From assembly GCF_025641885.1 (NCBI RefSeq), contig NZ_JAOTQN010000001.1, positions 1,264,547 to 1,328,546 on the forward strand: a stretch of DNA of 64,000 nt, in the 5' to 3' direction. The translations under genes and the position numbers were made by a program. The notes under the pieces were generated by a model. That model saw only the letters and a program-made list of their open reading frames with translations. It did no database searches and was not told the DNA's origin. How positions within the stretch are numbered: the first letter of the stretch is position 1; every line of letters begins with the position of its first letter. Source of the DNA: Pyrobaculum sp. 3827-6 (GTDB lineage: Archaea > Thermoproteota > Thermoprotei > Thermoproteales > Thermoproteaceae). Positions 52,358 through 61,522 of this stretch are shown piece by piece.

Positions 52358-53470
52358 CTAAGTTGCTAGCTTGTATATACAGGCGGGGTCCTCTGCGAGG
52401 GGGTCTTTGTAGTAGGCGTAGGCCCTGGCTCTGGAGCCGCCGCATATGTCTCTGTATTCGCAGACGCCGCACCGCCCTCCGAATTCCCCCCTCCGCATCT
52501 TTAGGAGGAGGGGGTGCTCTCTGTAGATCTTGGCGAGGCTCTGCCTCCTCACGTTGCCCAGGGGAAGTGGGAGAAAGCCGCTTGGATGCACAGTGCCGTC
52601 GTAGGCGATGAATATTATGCCGAAGCCGTCGCGGGTTGGCACCACGGTGGGGTCCACGCCGCGGGTCGGGGGCCCCAGGAGGCTCCTCAGCCTCTCCACC
52701 AGCTTCTGGTAGAGGGGGTCTTCGTACCTCGCCCCCTTGAGCCTCTGCATCTTCGCCCTGCGGTAGAAGGGGGCCTCGACGGTCCTCACCTGGAATCCGT
52801 ACGTCGACACGTCTACGAGGAACTGCACCGCGGCTTCGTACTGCTCTGGGGTTATGTCCAGCTCCTCCCTGGCGCGCCCCGTCACAATTAGGAAGAAGAC
52901 CTCCCAGACCCTAACCTCCAGTTGCCTGAGGAGGTGGGCCACGTCCGGCAACTCATGGAGCGACTTCCTCCACACCACGGTGTTCACCTGGACAGGTAGG
53001 CCTATCTCCACGGCGGTCTTGATGGCGTTTATAGTCTCTCTGTAGCTTCCGGGGACGCCTCTGAGCTCGTCGTGTGTCTCCGGCGCGGCGCCGTCGAGGC
53101 TGATGGATATGGACTTGACGCCGCTGTCTCTCACCTCCTTCATGACATCGGCGTTTAGGTTGGGGGACACGGCGGGGGCCAGCGACACGGGGACGGCGAG
53201 TGAGTTGGCGTAGTCCACCAGCTCGAAGAGGTCGGCCCTCATCAGGGGGTCGCCCCCGGTTATTATCAAGAGCGGCTTGGGGTCTCCGAACTCAGCCACC
53301 TGCTCAATCAGCCGCTTCCCCTCCTGCGTCGTCAACTCGCCCGGGAGGGGTTTTAAAATGGCGTCTGCCCTGCAGTGTTTACAAGCGAGGGGACACGCCT
53401 TCGTCGACTCCCAGAAAACTAGGAGGGGGGCTTGGTGGAAGCGTTTTATGAGCTCCTCAACGGACCGCAC
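52358..53470 (-). CDS. ahbD: Radical SAM heme synthase (AhbD-like)
   Basis: 370 residues. VFWESTKACPLACKHCRADA carries the CxxxCxxC iron-sulfur site in the form typical of AhbD. LLIITGGDPLMRADLFELVD and SISISLDGAAPETHDELRG are radical SAM core motifs. The C-terminus CGVCEYRDICGGSRARAYAY, followed by DPAC, is a SPASM-type auxiliary cluster site. AhbD decarboxylates the two propionates of Fe-coproporphyrin III to give heme. GTG 53470 follows the hemL stop by 5 bp. Confidence 0.85.
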   Translation of the reverse strand: MRSVEELIKRFHQAPLLVFWESTKACPLACKHCRADAILKPLPGELTTQEGKRLIEQVAEFGDPKPLLIITGGDPLMRADLFELVDYANSLAVPVSLAPAVSPNLNADVMKEVRDSGVKSISISLDGAAPETHDELRGVPGSYRETINAIKTAVEIGLPVQVNTVVWRKSLHELPDVAHLLRQLEVRVWEVFFLIVTGRAREELDITPEQYEAAVQFLVDVSTYGFQVRTVEAPFYRRAKMQRLKGARYEDPLYQKLVERLRSLLGPPTRGVDPTVVPTRDGFGIIFIAYDGTVHPSGFLPLPLGNVRRQSLAKIYREHPLLLKMRRGEFGGRCGVCEYRDICGGSRARAYAYYKDPLAEDPACIYKLAT

Positions 53471-53475
53471 GTCTA

Positions 53476-54747
53476 CTACCCGATTTGGCTTTTTAATTCT
53501 GTAAAGGCCTTCTCGAGGGCGGCTATGGTCTCCTCCACTACCTCCCTGGTGTGGGCCGCCGAGGTGAAATTCACCTCATACTGAGAGGGGGTTAGGTAGA
53601 CGCCGTGTTTAATAGCTAGTTCGTGGAGTTTGAGGTAGAGCCTCTCGTTGCTTTCTCTCACGTCTTGCGGCGTCTTCACGTCTCCTTTTTTGAAATAGAG
53701 CTGGAACATGGAGGCAATCTGCTTCACCACGACGTCGAACCCGGCGCGTCCAGCTACGTCCTCCACGGCCTTGGCTATCTTCTCCGCCGCCTCGTTCGCA
53801 GTCTTGTAGGGCTGGCCGGTCTCAAGCTCCCTCAGCGTCGCCAGGCCCGCGGCGACCGAGACCGGGTGGGCGTTGAAGGTCCCGGCGTTGTACACCGGGC
53901 CGCTGGGGGCCACCAGATCCATCACGTCCCCCCTCCCGCCGAAGACGCCGATGGGGAAGCCCCCGCCTATCACTTTCCCCAGGGTGGTCAGGTCGGGCTT
54001 GACGCCGAAGTGCCCCTGGGCGCCGCCGAGCCCCACTCTAAAGCCTGTGATTATCTCGTCAAATATCAAGAGGGCCCCCACGCGCTCCGTCTCCTCCCTA
54101 AGCGCTTTTATGAAGTCGCGGTCGGGTATGATTAAGCCGTAGTTGCCCGCTATGGGCTCCACGATAACAGCCGCGAGCCTCTCCCCCACCTCCCTCACCG
54201 CTTTATAGAAGGCCTCTGTGTCGTTGTAGGGAGTCACAACTGTAAGCTTCACCACGTCCTGCGGTATGCCGGCGCTTGTGGGCACCCCCCAGGTGGCGGC
54301 TCCCGACCCGGCCTTGACCAAGACGTAGTCGTGGGAGCCGTGGAAGTTCCCGTCGAACTTTATGATGACGTCTCTCTTGGTGTAGCCCCTGGCCAGCCTC
54401 ACGGCGTTCATAGTGGCCTCGGTGCCGGTGTTTACAATACGCATCTTCTCCACAGAGGGGACGTGCCGCCGGATCCTCTCGGCGAATTCCACCTCCTGCT
54501 CCGTGAGGAGTGCGTATATCCAGCCCCGCCTCAGCTGGGCCTCGACGGCCTCCCTCACCCGTGGGTTGCCGTGGCCGAGGATCACCGCGCCGAACGCCAG
54601 GCAGTAGTCCACGAGCCTCCCCCTGTCTGTGTAGAGGTAGGGCCCCTCGGCGCCTTGGGCCACCAGAGGCGCGGGCAGGTGCTTCAGGGCGCGCGCCGGG
54701 GAGTTGACGCCGCCTGGAAACACTCTCCTAGCTCTGTCAAACACCAT
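53476..54747 (-). CDS. hemL: Glutamate-1-semialdehyde 2,1-aminomutase
   Basis: 423 residues. RRVFPGGVNSPARALKHLPA at the N-terminus, NTGTEATMNAVRLARGYTKR, LLIFDEIITGFRVGLGGAQG and the PLP lysine in TLGKVIGGGFPIGVFGGR are all diagnostic. It makes 5-aminolevulinate from glutamate semialdehyde, the second step of the C5 pathway. The first step (hemA) is not in the window. The promoter faces that of cobA across 94 bp (54748-54841). Confidence 0.95.
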   Translation of the reverse strand: MVFDRARRVFPGGVNSPARALKHLPAPLVAQGAEGPYLYTDRGRLVDYCLAFGAVILGHGNPRVREAVEAQLRRGWIYALLTEQEVEFAERIRRHVPSVEKMRIVNTGTEATMNAVRLARGYTKRDVIIKFDGNFHGSHDYVLVKAGSGAATWGVPTSAGIPQDVVKLTVVTPYNDTEAFYKAVREVGERLAAVIVEPIAGNYGLIIPDRDFIKALREETERVGALLIFDEIITGFRVGLGGAQGHFGVKPDLTTLGKVIGGGFPIGVFGGRGDVMDLVAPSGPVYNAGTFNAHPVSVAAGLATLRELETGQPYKTANEAAEKIAKAVEDVAGRAGFDVVVKQIASMFQLYFKKGDVKTPQDVRESNERLYLKLHELAIKHGVYLTPSQYEVNFTSAAHTREVVEETIAALEKAFTELKSQIG

Positions 54748-54841
54748 GACCTAGTAATTAGTCTAGTTTTTAGGTTTCAAGGCGCTGTCTTTGACGGGGC
54801 ATGTAGCGGCCAAGTTGATATATACACCTGTTTGACTTGGA

Positions 54842-55567
54842 GTGGGTCGTGTGTATATCGTCGGCGCGGGGCCGGGGGACCCCGAGCTTATTACTGTAAG
54901 AGGACTCCGCCTGATCGAAACCGCCGATGTCGTCCTTCACGACAGGCTCGTCCCTAGGGAGTTGCTCGCCAGAGTTAAGCCCGGGGCGCTGGTGGTGGAC
55001 GTGGGGAAGAGCCCCGGAGGCGTGGGCCCCTCGCAGGAAGAGATAAACGAGCTGTTGTATAAATACGCGCAACTGTACGACGTGGTGGTGAGGCTCCACG
55101 GCGGGGATCCGCTGGTATTCGGGAGGGGGTTTGAGGAATGTGAATACCTGGTGGCTAGGGGGGTGCGGTGCGAGTTCGTGCCGGGGGTGACCAGCGGGCT
55201 GGCGGCGCCGGCGAGATTCTACATACCCCCCGTGGTTAGGGGGACCGCCAGCTCGGTGGCGCTGGTCACTGGGAGGGAGGACCCCTCAAAGGGGAGGCGC
55301 CAGGTGGACTTCAGAAAACTGGCGGGGGCGGTGGACACGATTATCGTCTACATGGGCGCCTCCGCCGCCGGGGAGATCGCGGGGGAGCTTCTCGCTGGCG
55401 GTCTGCCGCCGGATACGCCGGTGGCTGTTATAAAATCGGCGTACCGCCCCGACGAGGAGTGTCTAAAAACTACACTCGGCTCCCTCGGCCCGGTGCCCAG
55501 CCCAAGCATAATCGTGATTGGCAGGGTGGTGGAGAGGGGGCTTGCGCTATGGAGCCGCAGGTGGTAG
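54842..55567 (+). CDS. cobA: Uroporphyrinogen-III C-methyltransferase (SUMT)
   Basis: 241 residues. VYIVGAGPGDPELITVRGLR is the N-terminal SAM-site motif, VVVRLHGGDPLVFGRGFEEC the second, followed by EFVPGVTSGLAAPA and TIIVYMGAS. It methylates uroporphyrinogen III at C2 and C7 to precorrin-2, the entry to siroheme. A TATA-like GTTGATATATAC (54814-54825) lies 23 bp before GTG 54842. hemD overlaps its end by 19 bp. Confidence 0.94.
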   Translation: MGRVYIVGAGPGDPELITVRGLRLIETADVVLHDRLVPRELLARVKPGALVVDVGKSPGGVGPSQEEINELLYKYAQLYDVVVRLHGGDPLVFGRGFEECEYLVARGVRCEFVPGVTSGLAAPARFYIPPVVRGTASSVALVTGREDPSKGRRQVDFRKLAGAVDTIIVYMGASAAGEIAGELLAGGLPPDTPVAVIKSAYRPDEECLKTTLGSLGPVPSPSIIVIGRVVERGLALWSRRW

Positions 55568-56223
55568 TAGTCAGGCTTAAGGAGGGGCCCTGCCCCGGGG
55601 GGGCCCTCTGCGTCGCGGTGGGGGGCGTGGAGCCCCGGAGGGGCGTGGAGATCCCCGATGGGGACTATCTAGTCGTCATGAGCCCCGTGGTGGCCGACGC
55701 TGTGGATATCGCCGAGGTGAGGCGGAAGTTTAGGTGCGTCATCTGTGTGGGGCCTTCGACTGCCGAGAGAGTGGGGGACTGCGTGGTTCCCCGGGAATAC
55801 ACGAGCTACGGCGTCGCCCGCCTGCTGAGGGAGCTTGCGCCGGGGAGGGTGGTGGTGCTTAGGTCAAGCCGGGGCAACGAAGTTCTGAGGAGATTGATTC
55901 CCAACGTGGTGGAGGTGCCGGTTTACGACGTCAAGGTGGACACGGCGCGGTTGAGGGAGGCGGCTGGCCTCATCTCGAGGGCGAAGGCCGTGGTGCTCAC
56001 CAGCTCCACGGTGGCTGAGCTGGCCGCAAACGTTGCAGATCTGAGGGGTAAGGTAGTGGTGGCAATCGGTAGGGTGACGGCGGAGAGGCTTGCCGAGCTC
56101 GGCATTCCGCACATCACCGCCGACGAGGCCACTATCGAGAGCGCGGTGAGGACGGCCCTAAAGGCGCTGGGGGGTGGGTCAGTTGTTTCTGGCCCCCTCC
56201 CCGCCCCTCGGGGCGGGTCGTAG
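55549..56223 (+). CDS. hemD: Uroporphyrinogen-III synthase
   Basis: 224 residues; the fold is two similar halves with low sequence conservation. VVLRSSRGNEVLRRLIPNVV, VYDVKVDTARLREAAGLISR and AVVLTSSTVAELAANVADLR, then VVAIGRVTAERLAELGIPHI, are typical. ATG 55549 lies inside cobA. The last 17 residues or so (GGGSVVSGPLPAPRGGS) look unrelated to the family and fall in the end of the TnpB element, which reads in from the other side. Confidence 0.85.
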   Translation: MEPQVVVVRLKEGPCPGGALCVAVGGVEPRRGVEIPDGDYLVVMSPVVADAVDIAEVRRKFRCVICVGPSTAERVGDCVVPREYTSYGVARLLRELAPGRVVVLRSSRGNEVLRRLIPNVVEVPVYDVKVDTARLREAAGLISRAKAVVLTSSTVAELAANVADLRGKVVVAIGRVTAERLAELGIPHITADEATIESAVRTALKALGGGSVVSGPLPAPRGGS

Positions 56224-57603
56224 GCGCCCTCCGTCCCCGGCCGGGGTCACCGCCGCCTCGCCCGGCGGGGTCATGGGGCTGGCCCGGGCCAGCACATCGG
56301 GCCATTGGGCCTTAGCGGTACGCTCAACGCTCAGCATAGCCTCAGTCCACATCTCCAGTTGCTTTTCGTCCAATATGGACATCGCATTTTTGACCGCCTC
56401 GGCGTATGTAGGTTCCAGCTTCTCCACAGCCCTCATCAGCATGTTCAGCACAGCCGCCACATCTCTGTGTACCCGATGTCCCCTGGGGCAGTGGCCCACC
56501 TTGGCTCCCGTCGGGAAGGAGAGTTGCATATAGTGTAATGGACAAGTCTGGGAGTTCTTGTACGAGGACACCAACAGAAGCCTCAAGCCGCGTTCAGCGG
56601 CTTTGTCCCTCGCCTTCTCCACAACCGCCTTCATAGGCGTCTGCTTTATCCGGTGCCTCAGCTGTGGACTTATCTTTTTCTGAGCTATCTCCTCCTGGGG
56701 CTTTTTTCCCAATTCCTCAGTTACGAGTACGGCGGGCTCCTTCGTGAGCTCGTGGGCGATTTTATAGACGCGGTCTTTCTTTCGGTTGCGTTCCCTTAGC
56801 CTCTTGACCTTCTTTCTATACTCCCTAGTGTGGGCGCCGGAGAGCTTCCTCCCGTTTATCTCCACGGTCAGCTCCTTAGCCCACTTCCTTCTAATTGAAT
56901 CATATCTCTTTGCTAAGCGGCCGAAGTCGGTGCGGAACACCCTAATCGAAATGGGCGGAGATATCCACTCTCTGTTCCACTGGGCAACTCTGTCTACCGT
57001 GGCCTTCAGGTAAACTCTAGCCGCTACAACCGTGTTCTCGTTGACGTCGAAGGCGACCACCGCCTCCGGCTCCCTCGGCGGCTCCGGCTCCAGCTCATAT
57101 ACGAAGACGGCGTACACTCTGTTTTTGATGCGCTTAAGACGTATCGTAGACGCCCTCTTGGCCCTCCCCGTCCTCACCAGCCACTCAAACCTCCAGAACC
57201 TCTTGTGCGGCCACAGCTCTACCACATGCCTACTGGACATGAGGCGTATGGATAGCGACGTGAGGGAGGCGAGGCGCCACGCGGTATCGGCGACATAGGG
57301 CGCCGCGTGCCTGACCGCGGGAGGCCTTCCGCCAGCCTCAGCCCAGCCGTTGTACGTCTCCACGGCATCCTTCACCGCCTGTGTCTGGTAGGCAGATGGC
57401 AATCCCATCTGCCTCACAAGGTCCTTCACTTCGTGCCAGGCCTTGAAGAAGCCAACCCTCCTCCCACCATACTTCTCCACTAAGTGGTCTACCACCAGCC
57501 GCTTAACCCTCTTGTACCCCCTCTCAAGCTCAAGGAAGTCCAGAAACTGGTTGCCATCCAGCAGAAGCGGAACAGCCACAGAACGCCTAGCCACCATATT
57601 CAA
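56179..57603 (-). CDS. tnpB: TnpB RNA-guided endonuclease of a lone IS605/IS1341-type element
   Basis: 474 residues. The RuvC-like site is complete: Asp186 in FDVNEN, Glu296 or Glu297 in VTEELGK, Asp381 in HRDVAAVLN. The zinc knuckle is C354-x2-H357 and C372-x3-H376, with histidines replacing two of the usual cysteines. The N-terminal half is the recognition region. TnpB cuts DNA guided by an omega RNA made from the element's 3' end. No TnpA is nearby, so the element depends on a transposase elsewhere. The last 35 residues (Pro/Gly/Ala-rich) are encoded by the palindrome-rich end. Confidence 0.9.
   Translation of the reverse strand: MNMVARRSVAVPLLLDGNQFLDFLELERGYKRVKRLVVDHLVEKYGGRRVGFFKAWHEVKDLVRQMGLPSAYQTQAVKDAVETYNGWAEAGGRPPAVRHAAPYVADTAWRLASLTSLSIRLMSSRHVVELWPHKRFWRFEWLVRTGRAKRASTIRLKRIKNRVYAVFVYELEPEPPREPEAVVAFDVNENTVVAARVYLKATVDRVAQWNREWISPPISIRVFRTDFGRLAKRYDSIRRKWAKELTVEINGRKLSGAHTREYRKKVKRLRERNRKKDRVYKIAHELTKEPAVLVTEELGKKPQEEIAQKKISPQLRHRIKQTPMKAVVEKARDKAAERGLRLLLVSSYKNSQTCPLHYMQLSFPTGAKVGHCPRGHRVHRDVAAVLNMLMRAVEKLEPTYAEAVKNAMSILDEKQLEMWTEAMLSVERTAKAQWPDVLARASPMTPPGEAAVTPAGDGGRLRPAPRGGEGARNN
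56200..56293 (-). ncRNA. Probable omega RNA region at the TnpB element end
   Basis: Three strong palindromes cluster here: CCCGCCCC-TC-GGGGCGGG (56200-56217), CCCCGGCCGGGG (56235-56246) and GCTGGCCCGGGCCAGC (56278-56293). Omega RNAs of TnpB elements come from the tnpB 3' end and fold into such stems; the guide would continue into flanking DNA, here the hemD 3' end. Structure and limits are inference. Confidence 0.5.
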
Positions 57604-57689
57604 AATGAGACTCTGTTAAAAGCCTACCCCGACCAAAAAGGTCGATGTGCTTATAAGCGCAAGTTGTTTAAAAAGGGGGGGATATATAC

Positions 57690-57890
57690 GTGAAGAAGAG
57701 GGGCGCGATTCTGGTGGAGGAGGTGCTCCTGTTGCTGGTGGCAATTGCGCTAATCAGCGCATTTGCGCTGACCGTCACGGGGGTTGTAAAAGGCGCCGTA
57801 AACGAGATACTGGGGTTCCGCAACGCCACGAACAACTTCCTCAACGGCCTGCTCGACGCTGTTAAGCAGCTGGTGGGGCTCTCCAAGTAG
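57690..57890 (+). CDS. Small type IV pilin-like protein
   Basis: 66 residues. The N-terminus KKRGAILVEEVLLLLVAIAL has the class III signal pattern of archaeal pilins: basic residues, Gly, then a hydrophobic helix with Glu at position 5 after the expected cleavage. The rest is an amphipathic helix with an N-x-T site. It would be processed by a PibD-type peptidase. TTTAAAAAG (57667-57675) lies before the GTG start. It follows the TnpB element and precedes sirC by 29 bp, an unexpected place for a surface-filament gene. Confidence 0.6.
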   Translation: MKKRGAILVEEVLLLLVAIALISAFALTVTGVVKGAVNEILGFRNATNNFLNGLLDAVKQLVGLSK

Positions 57891-57919
57891 GCTTTAAAAC
57901 AAACCCATTTTTTCCTATA

Positions 57920-58582
57920 GTGAAAATTCCACTCTGGATTGAGGCGTCTAGGCTAAGGGTGTTGGTATTCGGCGGCGGCTCCGTGGGGACGCGTAGGGCT
58001 AAGTTCTTCGCCTCCGCCGGCGCGTCGGTGAGGGTGTTGACTAGAGAAGCCACGCCGGAGCTGAGGGACGCCGGCGTAGAGATTAAGCTGGTGGATCTCT
58101 ACCATTACGATCCTGCGGGGGACGTGGAGTGGGCCGACGTTGTCGTAATTGCGGTGAACGACCCCGCGCTGGCTGAGAGGCTCTTTAAGATTGCGGAGGC
58201 CGCCGGGAAGCTGGTAAACGACGCCACAGACGCCTCTAGGACCCACGTCGTTGTGCCGTATGAAAGAGCCGTGAGCGGGCTTAGGGTGGCTGTGACAAGC
58301 GAAGGCGCCGCCGGGGCGCCGGCGCGGCTGTCCCTAGACATAATTGAGAACTGTCTGAAAAAAAGCTGGATACCGGCGTTTTACGAGGTATACAGAGAGC
58401 TGAAAAAAGTGGCGAAGGACGCCATAGGCGACGTAAAGACACGGCTTAAATTCTACCAGACTCTTAGCGAAGACGCCGAGTTCCTCGACCATGTAAAAAA
58501 CGGGAGGATACAAGAGGCGCTCGCCAGAGGGAGGCGGATCATGGGGGACCTGCTCTCGGCAGGTAGACAGCCCAGCCCGTAG
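57920..58582 (+). CDS. sirC: Precorrin-2 dehydrogenase (SirC/Met8-like)
   Basis: 220 residues. LRVLVFGGGSVGTRRAKFFA is the NAD-binding Rossmann motif, VVIAVNDPALAERLFKIAEA and GKLVNDATDASRTHVVVPYE are family signatures, and VAVTSEGAAGAPARLSLDII follows. It oxidises precorrin-2 to sirohydrochlorin; a separate chelatase (the CbiX-like protein at 51805) would add iron. hemB follows after 46 bp. In many archaea hemA lies next to sirC, but not here. Confidence 0.9.
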   Translation: MKIPLWIEASRLRVLVFGGGSVGTRRAKFFASAGASVRVLTREATPELRDAGVEIKLVDLYHYDPAGDVEWADVVVIAVNDPALAERLFKIAEAAGKLVNDATDASRTHVVVPYERAVSGLRVAVTSEGAAGAPARLSLDIIENCLKKSWIPAFYEVYRELKKVAKDAIGDVKTRLKFYQTLSEDAEFLDHVKNGRIQEALARGRRIMGDLLSAGRQPSP

Positions 58583-58628
58583 ATCTGGGGCATGTTGAAA
58601 ACTTAATTATCCACAGTCTTGCCGTCAT

Positions 58629-59639
58629 ATGAAGTTTCCGCTGGCTAGGCCCAGGAGGCTTAGGGCGAGCAAGATTATACGCGACGCAGTCGCCGAGACT
58701 TGGCTCGATCCCGGAGACTTTATCTACCCCATATTCGTAAAGCCCGCGGGGGGGAGGGAGCCGATACCCTCGATGCCGGGTCAGTACCGCTGGCCCGTGG
58801 GGGAGGAGCTGGTTAGACACGTAGAGGAGTCTCTCTCCCTGGGGGTCAACAAGGTCATCCTCTTCGGCGTGGTGCCCGACGAGGTAAAGGATCAGGTGGG
58901 CTCGCCGGGGTACGACCCACACGGCGTCGTGCCGAGGGCCATACGCCTCCTCAAAGAGACCTTCGGGGATAGGCTTCTGGTGTTCGCCGACGTGTGCCTT
59001 TGCGAATACACGGACCACGGCCACTGCGGCGTGGTTAGGCAGAAGGGGGGGAGGTGGTACGTGGACAACGACGAGACGGTGAAGCTCTACGCCAGGGAGG
59101 CCGTTGTGTACGCAGACGCAGGCGCGGACTTCGTGGCGCCCAGCGGCATGATGGACGGCCAAGTGGCGGAGATTAGGAAGGCGCTGGACGCCCACGGCTT
59201 CCACGAAGTGGGGATCATGGCCTACAGCGCGAAGTACGCCTCGGCCTTTTACGGGCCGTTTAGAGTCGCCGCGGCCTCGGCGCCGAAATTCGGCGACAGG
59301 AGGACGTACCAGATGGACCCGAGAAACGCCTATGAGGCTCTGAAAGAGGTGTCTATGGACCTGGAGGAGGGGGCCGACATCGTGATGGTGAAGCCGGCCC
59401 TCGCCTACCTCGACGTCATTAGGTTGGTAAAGACGCACTACCCCTGGGCCCCCCTCGCCGCGTACAACGTATCCGGGGAGTACTCAATGGTGAAGGCCGC
59501 CGCCTCCCAAGGCTACATCGACGAGAGGATCGTCACTCTAGAGATCCTCACCGCAATCAAGAGAGCAGGCGCCGACGTGATACTGACGTACCACGCCCTC
59601 GACGCGGCGAGGTGGCTCAGAGAGGGGGCACCATTTTAA
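58629..59639 (+). CDS. hemB: 5-aminolevulinate dehydratase (porphobilinogen synthase)
   Basis: 336 residues. Zinc ligands lie in VFADVCLCEYTDHGHCG. The active-site lysines are in MAYSAKYASAFYGPF and IVMVKPALAYLD, with VAPSGMMDGQVAEIR and NVSGEYSMVKAAA also conserved. Condenses two 5-aminolevulinate molecules to porphobilinogen. It is followed 21 bp later by the fused siroheme decarboxylase, so both belong to one operon. Confidence 0.96.
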   Translation: MKFPLARPRRLRASKIIRDAVAETWLDPGDFIYPIFVKPAGGREPIPSMPGQYRWPVGEELVRHVEESLSLGVNKVILFGVVPDEVKDQVGSPGYDPHGVVPRAIRLLKETFGDRLLVFADVCLCEYTDHGHCGVVRQKGGRWYVDNDETVKLYAREAVVYADAGADFVAPSGMMDGQVAEIRKALDAHGFHEVGIMAYSAKYASAFYGPFRVAAASAPKFGDRRTYQMDPRNAYEALKEVSMDLEEGADIVMVKPALAYLDVIRLVKTHYPWAPLAAYNVSGEYSMVKAAASQGYIDERIVTLEILTAIKRAGADVILTYHALDAARWLREGAPF

Positions 59640-59660
59640 TGTAGAGAACGGAGATAGCCC

Positions 59661-60638
59661 ATGGATTCGAGACTGGTCGACCTCCTTATGGAGGTGCAGT
59701 ACAGCTTTCCACTTGTGGAGAGGCCATACGCCGAGGTGGGGCGGAGGCTCGGCGCGGACGAGGAGTGGGTAATAGCGAGGCTTAGGGAGGCGGTTCTTGA
59801 AGGGGTTTTGAAGAGAATCGGCGCCATACTGAACTACAGGTCGAGGAGCCTAGTGGCGGCGCTGGTGGGCATGGCCGTGCCCGACGGCTTGATAGAAGAG
59901 GTGGCCGCCGAGGTGAACAGAGACCCCTACGTTAGCCACAACTTCCAGAGAGACTACAAGCCATACAACCTCTGGTTCGTGACAAAGGCCGGGAGCGCCG
60001 AGGAGCTGGAGGCCAAGGTGGCTGGCATCGCCAGGAGGTACGGCGTGGACTACATAGTGCTTTACTCGCTGAGGAGCTACAAAGTAGATGTCCGCTTCGA
60101 CTTGAGGAGGGGCATCTCCTGGACCAGGGGCTACGTAATGCCTGAAAACCCGCCATCTATAGGCGGGCTGGGGATACCCCACGCCTTTTTCAGCAAGATC
60201 AAGTCCCTGCCCCTCACCCCCGAGCCTTTTAGAGAAGCCGCCGCGGTGGTGGGGAGAAGTGTGCCGGAAACCCTCGACCTGATCAGAGAGCTGATTGGGA
60301 GGGGCGTCTTGAGGGAACTACACGGCACGCTGGACGGGGAGAGGGTCGGCTTTAGGGAAAACGCCATGGTTGTCCTCCGGAGGGGCGACGTCTGCGAGGC
60401 CGTGGCTAACATGCCCATCTCCACACACGTGGTGCTCCGCAACACGGTCCCCGGCAGGTGGGAGTACCCCTGCTACTTCATGGTGCACGGCGTGTCTCGG
60501 GACGTCATTGAGAGCTATGTAAAAGACGCCATGAAGAAGCTCGGCGTGGAGGACTACAGACTGCTGTACAGCGTCAGAGACTTTCTCGGCGGCCGCGAAA
60601 TGGCCCGGCGAGTAGAGAAAGTGGCCGAGGAGGGCTAG
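59661..60638 (+). CDS. ahbAB: Siroheme decarboxylase, AhbA-AhbB fused in one chain
   Basis: 325 residues made of two Lrp/AsnC-like units. Unit 1 (1-165) has [40 protein letters not shown], and [18 protein letters not shown]. Unit 2 (170-325) has [40 protein letters not shown] and [11 protein letters not shown]. The H-N-F-x-R-D-Y and N-L-W-F patterns are typical of AhbA/B, which remove two acetate carboxyls from siroheme. Most organisms encode two proteins; the fusion occurs in some Thermoproteales. The stop overlaps the convergent hemC stop in a CTAG. Confidence 0.88.
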   Translation: MDSRLVDLLMEVQYSFPLVERPYAEVGRRLGADEEWVIARLREAVLEGVLKRIGAILNYRSRSLVAALVGMAVPDGLIEEVAAEVNRDPYVSHNFQRDYKPYNLWFVTKAGSAEELEAKVAGIARRYGVDYIVLYSLRSYKVDVRFDLRRGISWTRGYVMPENPPSIGGLGIPHAFFSKIKSLPLTPEPFREAAAVVGRSVPETLDLIRELIGRGVLRELHGTLDGERVGFRENAMVVLRRGDVCEAVANMPISTHVVLRNTVPGRWEYPCYFMVHGVSRDVIESYVKDAMKKLGVEDYRLLYSVRDFLGGREMARRVEKVAEEG

Positions 60639-61522
60639 CGCCTAAAGGCGTTTACAAGCGCCGCCGCCCTCCTCCCCACCTCCACGGGGTCGTCCCCATA
60701 GATCTTCACCACACGCGCCCTCCCCCCGTCTGCGTACCCCGCGGTGAACTCAATAGAGCCGGCTGGGAGAAGCCGCGCTAAGCCACCCACCGCCGTGTGG
60801 CAACCGGCGCCCACGGCCCGGAGGAACTCCCTCTCGGCAAGAGCCTCCGCCTTGGCGGCTGGATCGCTTGCCTTGTCGAGGAGGTCTACCAGCCACCCCT
60901 CGTCTTCTCTCGCGACGGCTACTACGATGCCCTGGCCGGGCGGGGGCGGCATAACCTCGGGGCGCAGTGGATATATCTTCACAGGGGGCGAGTCGCCGTA
61001 GAGCCTCACTATGCCGGCTGCGGCCATGACGGCGGCGTCGTAGCGCCCCTCCAGGATCTTCTTTACGCGGGTATCTACGTTGCCTCTGAGAGGCACCACC
61101 TCGACGTCTGGTCTAGCCGCCTTTAGAAACTCCGCGCGCCGCACGCTCGACGTCCCAACCACCGCCCCCCTCGGCAGGCTCTCCAAGTCGTAGCCCGCGG
61201 CGCTCGCCAGCGCGTCGTAGGGAGGGGCCCTCTTGGAGAAGCCCGCCAAGACAAGGCCGGGGGCCAGCTCAGACGGGAGGTCTTTGAGGCTGTGGACGGC
61301 GAAGTGGGCCTCCCCCCTCAGCACCGCCATATTCACCTCTTTTTCAAAAATCCCCTTGACCCCAATTTTGTAGAGAGGCTTGTCCTGCACCAAATCCCCC
61401 GTCGTTTTTACAATCTTGATGTCGAACTGGACGTCGGGCTCCACCGCCTTTATCCTTGAGAGGAGCTCCTCTGTCTGTAGCAGGCTGAGCCTCGACCCTC
61501 TAGTTGCGACCACCAGCCTCAT
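60635..61522 (-). CDS. hemC: Hydroxymethylbilane synthase (porphobilinogen deaminase)
   Basis: About 295 residues. [40 protein letters not shown], then [20 protein letters not shown] (catalytic Asp), [12 protein letters not shown] and [14 protein letters not shown] are diagnostic. The dipyrromethane cofactor cysteine is in [13 protein letters not shown] 61522 gives the standard N-terminus and overlaps ahbC by 23 bp; ATG 61528 is also possible. Confidence 0.95.
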   Translation of the reverse strand: MRLVVATRGSRLSLLQTEELLSRIKAVEPDVQFDIKIVKTTGDLVQDKPLYKIGVKGIFEKEVNMAVLRGEAHFAVHSLKDLPSELAPGLVLAGFSKRAPPYDALASAAGYDLESLPRGAVVGTSSVRRAEFLKAARPDVEVVPLRGNVDTRVKKILEGRYDAAVMAAAGIVRLYGDSPPVKIYPLRPEVMPPPPGQGIVVAVAREDEGWLVDLLDKASDPAAKAEALAEREFLRAVGAGCHTAVGGLARLLPAGSIEFTAGYADGGRARVVKIYGDDPVEVGRRAAALVNAFRR

